A DNA stretch of 64,000 bases, taken from contig JAPQWV010000017.1 of assembly GCA_027422505.1 (NCBI GenBank), positions 12,091,501-12,155,500 on the forward strand, given 5' to 3'. How positions within the stretch are numbered: position 1 is the first letter of the stretch; every line of letters begins with the position of its first letter. Below are positions 1-9,591 of the stretch, piece by piece. The position numbers and the translations under genes are program-made. Below the pieces are notes generated by a model. That model saw only the letters and a program-made list of their open reading frames with translations, had not been told where the DNA came from and made no database searches. This stretch comes from Craterostigma plantagineum (taxonomy: Eukaryota; Streptophyta; Magnoliopsida; Lamiales; Linderniaceae).

Positions 1-1057
1 TTTGTTCTTCCTTAGTCAATCTGTTCTTCGCCGAGCTGGACAGATTCTTCGATCCAAAAACTCTTCGTCGCAATTGTTTTTCGATCGAAATTTTTCTTCG
101 ACCACACCTTGTTCTTCGCTCAAGAAATTGTTCTTTGTTCGTCGCTGACCATCGCAAGGAAGTTCTGTTTTAAGCTCGAGAAATCGGTCAACGCGTAAAA
201 CTTCGGTCAACGCTCGAATATATGATCGAGAAAGGTTTAACGATCGCAAAACGTGATCTGAATTTTTTTTGGTCGTGAAATCTGCGTTTCATCGTCTTCG
301 TTGATTACCTATAGCCAAATTGCATAACATTTGCAGGGCAAATTGCATTTCTAGTCCCAAACATACTATGTTAGTCCCTGCAGTTACATTTTAATCCCTA
401 ATTCTTTTCGATTTAGTCCTGAAAAGTTCTGATCTAGTCCTAAATTTTCAATTCAACCCCAGAAATTTCAATTTTATTCAATTCTCACTCATTTACGTGA
501 TTTTACGATCGCAAATTTTTGTCTAGTTACTGTTGCAGGTTGTCATCGCAAAACTTGTTTTTCGCCCGCAAAACTTTTTGCGATCGAAAAATTTGATTTT
601 AAAGATTTAGATATTAAAATATCAAAATGACGACGTTTTATCAAATCGCAAAACTTTTACGATCGTAAATCTAACTGTTTGAAATTCAAATTTTTTTTAG
701 AAACAGTACCTCGTCGAAAAACTTTACAATCGAAAACAATGCTCTACATCTTCACTCGTAAAACTTTTAATCGAGAATTATTTTCGATCGAAAATAGTAC
801 CTTATATTGACATTTAAAAAAAAACGAAAACTTATTCAATTTTTCTGATCGAAAAGAGTAACCTTCTATTGGCACATTATAGAAAAAGCTTTTGGTATAT
901 ACTATTAAATTTTTAAAATCAAATCTTATAAACCAAAACCTTTTCGAAACTGAAATGTTAAAAGCCAAATATTTTAATCGATATTAAAAATTCAAATCCA
1001 TAAAACACGTCAACGATCAAAATATCCAACCCAAAATTAAACTACAATAAAAATATT
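1..1057 (+). other. 5' leader of copia element A' (TCGA-motif rich)
   Basis: This AT-rich stretch has no credible coding sequence and leads straight into the coiled-coil ORF at 1058. It contains many degenerate copies of a short motif of the type GATCGAAAA or TCGCAAAACTTTT. The same style of leader precedes the gag of element B (8046-9591) and of element E (63,686 to the right edge, minus strand), so I read it as the transcribed untranslated leader of a related copia element. The 5' LTR and PBS must lie left of base 1. The small minus-strand ORFs here are chance. Confidence 0.6.
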
Positions 1058-2026
1058 ATGAATCCAACTATAAATAAATTACAAGACGAAGTAAAAACAT
1101 TACAAGACAAAGTAACTGAGCTAAATCGTCTCGAACTCAAATCAACTCAGTGGAATGAAGTCACTGAACAATATGAGATTATCCTAACATATCGCAATAT
1201 CTGGTACACTAGAGTTATCTCTTTAGAGAAAATTATTGCGAAGCTAGTAGAAACTAACACATCCTCTCAGGAGGCTGTGATTCCTAACTCTAAATTGTTT
1301 AAGTTGTTAGAATCCTTACAAACGGGGTATGCTAACATGAAAAATGAGCGGACAAGTACAAAAGAGCAAGAAGAGAAATTATCTAAGTCTCAGAAACAAA
1401 TAGCTAGTCTCGAATCTAACCTTAGGAGCTCTAGAGCGAAAATAGATGAATTAACTACGAGCTTGAATTCTAGTGAGACTAAGCATATTTTGTTAGAGAA
1501 GCATAGTTCGGTAGTTAAGGAATTAGAGGACAGGCTAGACAACAACCATAAATGTCTACTTAGAAATCTAGACGAGAAAAGTCTTCTTAAAAGTAGACTA
1601 GAGGGTGTGAACAAAAAGGTCACTAGTCTCGAAGCTCAAATAGAAATATCTAATTCTAAGACAAGTGAGTTAACTAAGAGTCTAGACACCTGTCAAGCCG
1701 AGAAGAGCACTGCTCAAAATAACTATGCTTTCTTAAGAGAAGAACATGAGACGCTCTATTCTAAGATTAATCAATTAGAAAATCTTCTTGCGATTTCTAA
1801 CACCAAGGAAGCACAATCTCATCATTCTGAAAATTCTTCATCCGTCGATATACCTTCTATTCTTAAGAAAATAGAGGATTTAAATTCTACATTAGAAACG
1901 GAAAGAAAGAATTTTGAAGCAGAAAAGAATACACTTCTAACGGAGATATCTAGTCTCAAAGCTTCATCGTCTTCAAAACACGATCAAGGGCGCAAACGGA
2001 TGATCTCGTTCCTATCATCGACATGA
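1058..2026 (+). CDS. Coiled-coil gag C-terminal protein of a non-autonomous copia element
   Basis: A 322-residue ORF with an ATG after the leader. Almost the whole protein is heptad-rich Leu/Glu/Lys coiled coil (KLQDEVKTLQDKVTELN near the start). It lacks the gag core (UBN2-type) and CCHC knuckle. Its closest visible relative is the coiled-coil tail of the gag of element E (61,822-62,653, minus strand): both share blocks such as YANMK, SSAKIDELT and the KITNLEAQ/KVTSLEAQ type. I infer that it is a gag tail that lost its N-terminal capsid domain, possibly still able to co-assemble with intact Gag. The frame is open over its full length, unlike most coding remnants here. A host structural coiled-coil gene is unlikely given the leader and the WVPK/protease remnant downstream. 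Confidence 0.6.
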   Translation: MNPTINKLQDEVKTLQDKVTELNRLELKSTQWNEVTEQYEIILTYRNIWYTRVISLEKIIAKLVETNTSSQEAVIPNSKLFKLLESLQTGYANMKNERTSTKEQEEKLSKSQKQIASLESNLRSSRAKIDELTTSLNSSETKHILLEKHSSVVKELEDRLDNNHKCLLRNLDEKSLLKSRLEGVNKKVTSLEAQIEISNSKTSELTKSLDTCQAEKSTAQNNYAFLREEHETLYSKINQLENLLAISNTKEAQSHHSENSSSVDIPSILKKIEDLNSTLETERKNFEAEKNTLLTEISSLKASSSSKHDQGRKRMISFLSST

Positions 2027-2048
2027 CTTCACTAATTCTACGTCAATC

Positions 2049-2770
2049 TTGACCAAAGCTGAAATTCATAGTAAAAGTCCCGCACTTTCTATACTCAAGG
2101 AACAAGTCCCGCGGAAACGAGAGAACAGAAAAACTCCAAGACTGAATAATAGAGATCAAAGGTCTTCCGCTCTCAAAAAGAAAAATTTTCACGATAATAT
2201 TTCAAGTTCTAGCGCACAAACTTCATCGTGTGCTTCAAATGATCCTACTAATTTTTCATTCAAAAAGCCTAAACTTGAAAATAATTTTCGAAATTCTTAT
2301 AATCATTATGTGAAAAATGTGCATTCTCCACGTAGGAAATATGATACATCTGGTTTACATGCTTATCATTCTATATGCTCGTATTCCTACATGCAATATC
2401 CGGTCAAGGTTCATTCAAAGAAACATCTTGTGCGCTTGGCCTCGGAGAAAATTTTAAACCTTCTCCGAAAAACACTTTCACCCGAGCGGAAATGCCTTAT
2501 CCGTGTCAAATCACTCCCACATGGGTTCCTATTTCTTCAGAAAATTTAGATAGTCCCAAACAAATTTGGGTACTGAAAGGTTGCATTAATGGATTATTTA
2601 GGACAACATTTAAATTTGACACCTTTTATGCTTAAATCATTATCTACTAATAAGGGAGGACCCACACAACAATGGGTACCAAAGTCCCGATAGTTTTGCA
2701 GATTTCCCTCATGTATGGAATTCGACGTAGTGGCTCCACGTACATGATAAAGGGATGAGGCGTGAGCTAC
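2049..2770 (+). pseudogene. Gag tail and protease remnant of element A'
   Basis: Downstream of the coiled-coil ORF, a Lys/Ser/Asn-rich reading frame (2049-2549) changes frame and reaches a QQWVPK motif at about 2668-2688. That is the usual end of this type of copia gag. A TAG stop and a TTTTGCAG string follow at once, then a damaged copy of the protease start (HVWNS, a stop, then remnants of the Cys-Ser-Thr-His-Met block) to about 2750. The rest of protease, integrase, RT and RNase H is absent. The segment shows that A' is an internally deleted derivative. Confidence 0.55.
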
Positions 2771-3195
2771 TACAAATAAGTTTCAACGAGGTATATTTCA
2801 AACTTAAATATGCATATGAGTTTCGTTAAAAAAAATATATATACCTATTTCCTTTAAAAACTTTTCAAATGATACATTTTCGATATGCATTTCATCGCTT
2901 TAAATGGTTTTAAAATTTTCAAATGCATATTACGAACGGAAACGATAAATATCATTTTTCGATTAATACTTTCAAATGAGCTTTAATTGAGGGGGAGCTA
3001 CTCATTATTTTAATGAGGAGCAACCTTTATATTTTTAAAGAAGCACAAATTTATTCTTGAGGGGGAGAAAACTTACGATGAGCGATTTAAGGGAACGAGA
3101 TTGTTATATTTTCGAAAAATTTCTAGCGGGAGAAAAATTTATTTTCGAAACATTGTTTTTGGGGAGATATAAATATAATACTACTATATTAATAA

Positions 3196-3199
<4 letters not shown>

Positions 3200-3233
<34 letters not shown>
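3200..3233. repeat. (AT)n microsatellite
   Basis: About 16 uninterrupted AT dinucleotides, flanked by further TATA-rich sequence to about 3245. Confidence 0.95.
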
Positions 3234-3234
<1 letters not shown>

Positions 3235-3244
3235 CATATACATA

Positions 3245-3600
3245 TATCCACAAGAAAAAGGGGAAATATGAAAAAAAAAGTGAGATATGAAAAAAAAGGG
3301 GAAATATGAAAAAAAAAAGTGAGATAAAAAAAAAAAATATGAAAAAAGAGATAAAACAAAAAGAAAAAAAAGGGAAAGTACATTATTGCCTCATATTATT
3401 TATATGCTTTCACCTTGTTGTTTTCCCAAGATTGTGTAGCTACACAGTTCAGTTTGTGAGCCCAATCTTTATTTTTTTTCTTCTCAATTGTTGGTGATGA
3501 TCGAAAAAAAAAAGCAAAGGAAAAAACAAAAAAAAAAGAAATGAAAAGAAAAAAAAAGAAAAACAAAAAAAAAGCAAAAAAAAAAGTATCAAATTTTTTC
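3245..3600. repeat. A-rich low-complexity tract
   Basis: Oligo-A runs broken by G or GAAA strings in two blocks (3250-3380 and 3505-3590). Between them lies a short T-rich unique stretch. There is a near-repeat of a GGGGAAATATGAAAAAAAA unit at about 3260-3330. Lysine-rich ORFs here are composition artefacts. Confidence 0.85.
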
Positions 3601-4865
3601 GCTATGGTTCTCGGATTTATTCTCCCACATCCAAAGATGGAGGTACCACGAAGAATCTCGAGCTTTCAAACAGACAAAATTTTCCAAAGACGACGGCGAC
3701 GATCTAAGTGAAGATCAAATGCTCCGTATTTTCATCGACCGGCTCCGGCTTGCTAATTCAACTAGAGCAACACTTCTCACGTACCCCGGAAGCACGGATT
3801 TCATGTTCCTATGGTTCAGTCTAATCCGACTTGATCCTAACCCCGGAACGTGTTCAAGCATTTGAGACCAATCAAGATTATTTCGATGATGCCTAGGAAG
3901 TCTTTGAAGATACATCACTCCCTTATCTCACATAATTTTCGGACCAACCCCATTAGGTACAGGTGCTAATTTTAATTAGCTCCCGGGTAGAAGTCGTCGC
4001 ATTAGGTCCAACGGCGCATGCACAACCGAGCCTTACCCACTCGTCTATCTCTCAAAAGATAGGTGTTTCATAAATCACGGGGAGCCACGTATGCTATCAC
4101 CGTTTCACTCGGAAACGGGAGATATTGAACTAAGTGGTATTTCGCCCCGTACCACGCTTTTATTGATTCACTCGCGTCTAGTGTGTCCTCACTCCCCAAA
4201 ATTTTCAAATTTTTAGGACACATACACTTTTAATACACCTAATCTTTGTGATTACGTTAGAACTTCCTTAGACATGTTCTTTTAAAAGACATGCTTCAAG
4301 GATCGGAAGGAAGTCCGGCCGTTGCAACATCAAAGCAATAACGGTTTCGGCCATCTTCTACGAGCTTTGCTCCTAGTTGATGTCAACGGGACGCCTATGT
4401 GGACCCGGTACTCATTTCGACGGCTTGCCTTTGTGGCTCCGTCCGGTTATTACCGTCAACGACCTTTTGGTATTGTCCTATTTCTACCTCCAAATTAACA
4501 TGCCGAAGTCGTTAACACGATTCGTCATGAGGGGGAGAAGGGGTTATGCATACACAATCGGTCGGTCCACCCACCAATATCCACCGCGCTTACCACTCTG
4601 AAACCGGGCTCTCTCACAACGCCACATTCAAAAGAAGCTCGGTACAATTTAAAACAATCAAAGAAAGAGACGGCCTACCTTCTTCTGGAACTAGAGACGC
4701 TTCTTCGAGGCCGAACCAGACAACTTCCATTCGGAGAAGACGAATCTGGCGTAATGGAGAAGATGGCTAAAATCCCGAGCCCCCTCCTCGACTCTCTCAC
4801 GCCCCTGCTTCGGGAAGAAGAAGCAAGGACTGAGGATCGAACGACACGTGACTCAAGCATAACAA

Positions 4866-4967
4866 GGACTGAAGTTGCCAACCGTGTCCACTGCATCAAG
4901 GACCAAAGTTGCCAACGGTGTCCACTGCATCAACGACCGAAGTTGCAAATCGTGTCTACCTCTCCAA
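4866..4967. repeat. 34-bp tandem repeat, three copies
   Basis: Units at 4866-4899, 4900-4933 and 4934-4967, all built on GAAGTTGCCAACCGTGTCCA. Units 1 and 2 differ at a few positions; unit 3 is more diverged. The repeat lies in the 3' region of A'. Confidence 0.85.
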
Positions 4968-5254
4968 ACCTCACATCGGACTCCCCGATCTCAACAAAAG
5001 GTTGACCCAAATAGGGGGAGTTTCGTGTGCTTTCAACAGGAGAAATTGAACGCAGACTTTCTAAATCCGGCAAGAATACTTCGTACATATTATGGCATTT
5101 AGGAGAAGAACTTCAAAGGAAGATTCGAAGAAAAAGCCGATGCCTAGAAGACCAGGAGAGCTTGAAGACATTCTAAAGAGGAGATTTCGAGGACTCGAGG
5201 ACTCTTTCCACTTGCAAGACGAAGACAACCCGCGTTATATTGGAAATTGAATAC

Positions 5255-5266
5255 AAAGGGGGAGAT
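5255..5266 (+). other. Polypurine tract of element A'
   Basis: AAAGGGGGAGAT lies directly before an LTR start of the form TGTTGGAAC, the classical copia plus-strand primer position. Confidence 0.8.
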
Positions 5267-5615
5267 TGTTGGAACTATTTAATTGTATTCAATTAATATA
5301 GTTGTCTTAGTCTTGCTATGCAAATTAGTAGTCTTGGGCTAAATTGTAATTAGACATTTTGTAGGACTACTTGTATAAATATACCACGGGGTGGTATATA
5401 TATGAGTGAACTCCTAAGAAAATTAGGAGTGCGCTTTGTAGGGTTTTCGGATCGAAAAATTAGAATTGGAAATTTTAGAGAGAAAATTTCAAGCGCCTTT
5501 GTGTTCTTCAACGTCGTTTCTCTCTCAAACCTCAACGTTGGTAAATCTCAATCGTAAGTTTTCGAATTCTTCAGATTTACTATCCGATTCTTCGTATTGC
5601 GATCTAGGTTGGATA
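5267..5615 (+). mobile_element. 3' LTR of element A'
   Basis: It starts TGTTGGAACT right after the PPT. It has a TATA-box-like TATAAATA at 5374-5381, followed by a transcribed-looking region. The layout and wording resemble the LTR of element E (49,572-49,921, minus strand), so the two are likely related. The right edge is not sharp: by about 5616 the sequence reads as gag of fragment A. The LTR is read through by the ORF starting at 5466. Confidence 0.65.
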
Positions 5616-6194
5616 AAAAAGGACCTAACAGAATACTATAAGAAGCCTGGATCCTCATCCAACCGTCAAAGAACTTCCTCTAATTCAAAGGGAAAGGGTC
5701 ATGATGAAGAACAGAACCCTGAAATCGTCCCTCAAGCTGGAAAATGCTTCAAATATGGGAAAGCTGGACACTTTGCCAGAGAGGAAATCGTCCCTCAAGC
5801 AGCTGAAGACACAAGAAACAGTAGACCAACGTGTTCCAGCCAACAAACTCAAGAGGAAATAGATCTGGATCACCTTTTTGAACACATGTACTTATCTATT
5901 AACATAGACAAAGCAACCATCGATTCCTTTCCTGCCACTGAACCAAGTCCTAGTTCATCAACTTCTGAATCCGAACCCATTCCTGAACAAACATTTCCAC
6001 CCTCAGACACGGGAAACTTGGTCCCTGCAACATCAACAGAGAACTCACTGGCTTCCGCTAGCAACACAACTGCCTCTGAGATAGAGTATCCACTTAATGA
6101 GGGATCAGAAATGGATGAAGCTACATTACCGCACGAAATAAAGTGGATTAGAAGTCACCCTACCGATCAAATAATAGGAGATCCCACCACATGA
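5616..6194 (+). pseudogene. Copia fragment A: gag knuckle fused to pol linker
   Basis: The frame carries a damaged zinc knuckle (CFKYGKAGHFARE, second Cys replaced by Tyr and last Cys lost) and then jumps into the acidic, Ser/Pro/Thr-rich linker that normally lies between integrase and RT (IDLDHLFEHMY, then [11 protein letters not shown]). Protease and integrase are therefore deleted. The open frame begins upstream at 5466 inside the A' LTR, giving a chimeric 242-codon ORF whose first ~50 codons are LTR sequence. A TGA at 6192 ends it just before the RT domain. Confidence 0.65.
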
Positions 6195-7733
6195 GTAAAG
6201 ACTAGAGGTTTGATATCAAATGAATGTAATTTTACTTGTTTCTTGAGCCAAATATAACCTACAAGAGTAATAGACGCACTACGTGACCCTGACTGGATAG
6301 TAGCTATGCAAGAGGAAATCAATCAGTTCGAGTGTCTCAAAGTGTGGAACTTAGTCCCTAGTCCAAAAGGCAAGACAGTGATCGGAACAAAATGGGTATT
6401 TAAGAACAAGAAAGACGAGGATGGTGTCGTAATCCGCAACAAAGCTAGGCTTGTTGTTAAGGGGTACAATCAACAAGAAGGAATCGACTACGACGAAACG
6501 TTTGCCCCTGTAGCAAGAATCGAAGAAATTAGACTATTTTTAGCATACGCAGCACATAAAGACTTTTGTCTATCAAATGGATGTAAAGACAGCCTTCTTG
6601 AATGAGATTTTAAAAGAAGAAGTGTTTGTCTCACAGCCCGATGGATTTCTCAATACAGATCATCCAGACTTTGTATACAAACTCGATAAAGCACTATATG
6701 GGCTAAAGCAAGCTCCAAGAGCCTGGTACGAGGTTCTATCTGAATTTCTTCTCAACTCGGGTTTCACTAAAGGGAAAATTGATACAACACTGTTCGTCAA
6801 GAAAGATGGTTCTGATATAATGCTTGTGCAAATCTACGTGGATGACATCATCTTCGGCTCTACCAACCCTAAACTCTGTGACGAATTCAGCACTCTGGTG
6901 AAGTCACGGTGTGAATGTGTATGACGGGAGAAATGTCTTTATTCCTTGGATGCAAATCAAGCACCTTCAAGATGGGATATTTATCAATCAGTCCAAGTAC
7001 ATCCACGATATTCTCAAAAAATATGGGATCGACAAGAGCAAATCCTCAAGCACTCCAATGTCGACCTCATGCACCCTCGACGCAGATCACTTGGCTGAAC
7101 CAGTAGATGTTACCCATTACAGAGGAATTATTGGATTTCTGCTCTACCTCACTGCCAGCCGACCAGATATTTTATTCTCCACAGGCCTCTGCGCTCGATT
7201 CCAAGCTAATCCCAAGGAGTCGCATCTTCATGCTGTCAAGAGAATTTTGAAGTATCTGAAAGGCACTCCAGACCTCGCACTTTGGTATCCTAAGAACTCA
7301 AGTATGAAACTAATAGGGTATTCTGATGCAGACTTTGCAGGCTGCAGACGGGACAGGAAAAGCACATCAGGACACATCCAATTCCTTGGTGATAAACTCG
7401 TATGTTGGGCCTCTAAGAAACAAAATTGTGTATCAACTTCCACGACAGGAGCAGAATACGTCACTGCCGCAAATTATTGCTCACAAATTTTCTGGATCAG
7501 GACTCAACTGCGAGACTACGGGTTTGATCTAAATAAAATTCCTATTTATTGTGATACCAAAAGTGCCTTAGCGATTACATGCAATCCTGTTCATCATTCA
7601 CGCACTAAGCACATAGATATTCGATATCACTTCATAAAGGACCATGTAGAAAGAGGCATAATAGAAATGTACTTTGTCAATACAGAGATTCAACTAGCCG
7701 ATTTGTTTACAAAAGCATTGGACGAAAAACGTT
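6195..7733 (+). pseudogene. Copia fragment A: reverse transcriptase and RNase H
   Basis: The homology runs through the RT ([70 protein letters not shown]) and RNase H ([45 protein letters not shown]). The RT YVDD and the first RNase H aspartate are present. Frameshifts occur near 6567 and 6905, and stops lie at about 6192 and 6257. The sequence ends abruptly at 7733, where the LTR of element B starts inside the last RNase H codons, so B probably inserted here. Confidence 0.85.
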
Positions 7734-8031
7734 TGTTAGGATATTTAGTGATTGTGTCAATGGTTTTTGTCTTGGGTTTAATATTGTAATTATCTTTGTA
7801 GCTTGGGCTTTGGACTAGAATGTAATTATTTAAATTTTTAGTGTTTGGGCCTTAATATACCTAGGGTTAATGTGGTATATAAGGTTTTACCAACACTATT
7901 TGAAAGGTAATCAAAGATCAAAAGGCTTATCCTATTTTTCACACAATACACACACTTGAAGGTGAGATCCTCTCCCTTTTCATTCCATTAAAGCCTCTTT
8001 GATTCCTTGTTTGGTGCAATCGGGACCAACA
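7734..8031 (+). mobile_element. 5' LTR of copia element B
   Basis: It runs from TGTTAGGATA to CCAACA, 298 bp, with a TATATAA box at about 7876-7882 and the PBS two bases after its end. The short length and TG...CA ends fit copia. No 3' partner exists in the window because B is cut at about 15,261. The RNase H ORF of fragment A reads into it. Confidence 0.8.
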
Positions 8032-8033
8032 AG

Positions 8034-8045
8034 TGGTATCAGAGC
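8034..8045 (+). other. PBS of element B (initiator tRNA-Met type)
   Basis: TGGTATCAGAGC, complementary to the 3' end of plant initiator tRNA-Met, begins two bases after the LTR end. Confidence 0.9.
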
Positions 8046-9591
8046 AAACGTGGACCGATCTGCATTGATTTGAATTCAGTTTCGTTCGATTCCGAGAAAG
8101 ATCAAAGGTGTTTTGGGCAAAAATCACTTTCGGGCATTTTGAACTCGTTTTGGGGTTTTAATGCCTCGTTTTTGTGTTTAACCTTCCCCCAGATCGATTC
8201 TATGCCTAAAATGTTTTTAGAACATTATTGGATCAGTTTTAACGAGTTTTGAGCAAGATCGAAGCAAAAACTCTTCAGAAAAGGACATCTCGGCCATTCT
8301 CTGTTTTTGGTCGATTTGATCTATTTTTTGTTATTTTTAGCCCACAAATCGGTCGATTATGTGTTTAGCGAAGAATTTCTGAAGTTCAGGATCAAGTTTG
8401 AGCGATTTTGGTTGAGATTTGAGCAAGAACTGGACGATTTTCTGGCAAAACGCATGAAAGCAATGGAACAGTGAAAGCTCGTTCTTGACCGCGAAAATTT
8501 TTGCTTAATCGTTCAAGTCCGCGAAATTTTCACATCTGCGAAATTTGGTTCCGAGAATTTACCTAGAATCGCGAAAAATTTCACTTTCACAGCATTTTTT
8601 CGCAACTGCCTATTTTCAAAATCCGAGAAACCTTACATCTGCGAAATTTGATTCCGAGAATTTTTCTAAAAAAAAATGCGAAATTTGCTCACTCGGAAAC
8701 CTTCATCTGCGAATATGCTTACTCTTCATATATCCGAGAAACTTTGTACCTGAGAAAGCTTATTCCGCGAATTTCTCTGAGCCGCGAAATTTTTCAGCCA
8801 AGAACTGTTTTTGAAATTTTTATCCGAGAAATTTTTCAAAACCGAGAAAGTTTGCAAATTCGCGAAATTTTTTTTAAAAAAAAGAAACCACGACTTTTTA
8901 ATCCAAGAAATTTTCAGCCGAGAAAGTTTATTCCATCCGAGAAAGTTTTTCAAAACCACTATTCTTTCAAATCCGAGAAAAACTTCCTAAAATCACACTT
9001 CAACTCTCGATGCGAAATTTCTTGCGTAGGTGTTAAAAATTCAAAATCAAGAATCTTTCTCACATGCGAAATTTAAAATTCGAGAAATTTTCAACTGAGA
9101 ATTTTTCTTCCGAGAATTTCTCTTTAAAACTCACAAACACCGAAATTTCTCAACACATAATTTCTCGGATAATTCTTCATATAATCATGTCTCTTCAAAC
9201 TGCGAATTTTCTTTTCCTGACGTGTTAAGGTTTTTTTGTTTTTTCTCGAGTTAAAATTTTCTCGGGTTAAATCTTTCTCAAACTTATTTAAGGTTTGATC
9301 CTTACACTTTAGTCCTATCACCCTAGACCACTTTTGACATAAATTTTTTTTGTCGCCTCAAATCTCGTTTTTAAATTTCTAGAACTTCTCCTAATTTCAA
9401 GATATATTTTCCCTTCATACATTATCGACCATCACATACGCTCACTTAGTTCTAAGAAATTCTTTAAATAATTTTTTTTCTCTCAAAACTCTACACGTTA
9501 AACTCATATTTCTCATATTTCTCATCTCGTTCGTTACTAACTCTCTTATCTATACAAGATCAAAACCACGGACGATTCGACTGCACCAACC
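8046..9591 (+). other. 5' leader of element B with iterated GCGAAATTT/CGAGAAATTT motif
   Basis: 1.5 kb without a credible gene between PBS and gag. From about 8485 to 9125 it is built from at least 25 degenerate copies (counted by eye) of an 8-12-base motif, CGAGAAATTTT or GCGAAATTTTT, at irregular spacing. The predicted Phe/Arg/Glu/Ile-rich ORFs (8545-8814, 8648-9076) are shadows of this motif. The last 450 bp become pyrimidine-rich before the gag ATG. Confidence 0.7.

Larger units (their letters stand above)
2771..5254 (+). other. Non-coding 3' region of element A'
   Basis: This joins the protease remnant to the 3' LTR. It has recurrent purine strings of the type GAGGGGGAG (about 2989, 3059, 4531, 5013), also seen in the 3' spacer of E (reverse strand near 55,210 and 55,475) and of H (38,402). 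No long ORF is convincing; the pieces at 4377-5102 have no domain I recognise. It contains an AT microsatellite, an A-rich tract and a 34-bp tandem repeat, listed separately. Confidence 0.5.

Noticed and set aside
4377..5102. Coding genes in the 3' region of A'
   Set aside because: Short frames broken by stops, partly built on a 34-bp tandem repeat, without recognisable motifs.
8034..8045. tRNA genes at TGGTATCAGAGC sites
   Set aside because: Only 12-13 bases match initiator tRNA-Met and they sit one or two bases from LTR ends, so they are primer binding sites.
8545..9076. Phe/Arg/Ile-rich protein genes in the B leader
   Set aside because: The residues reflect the iterated GCGAAATTT motif; frames overlap and have no homology I know.
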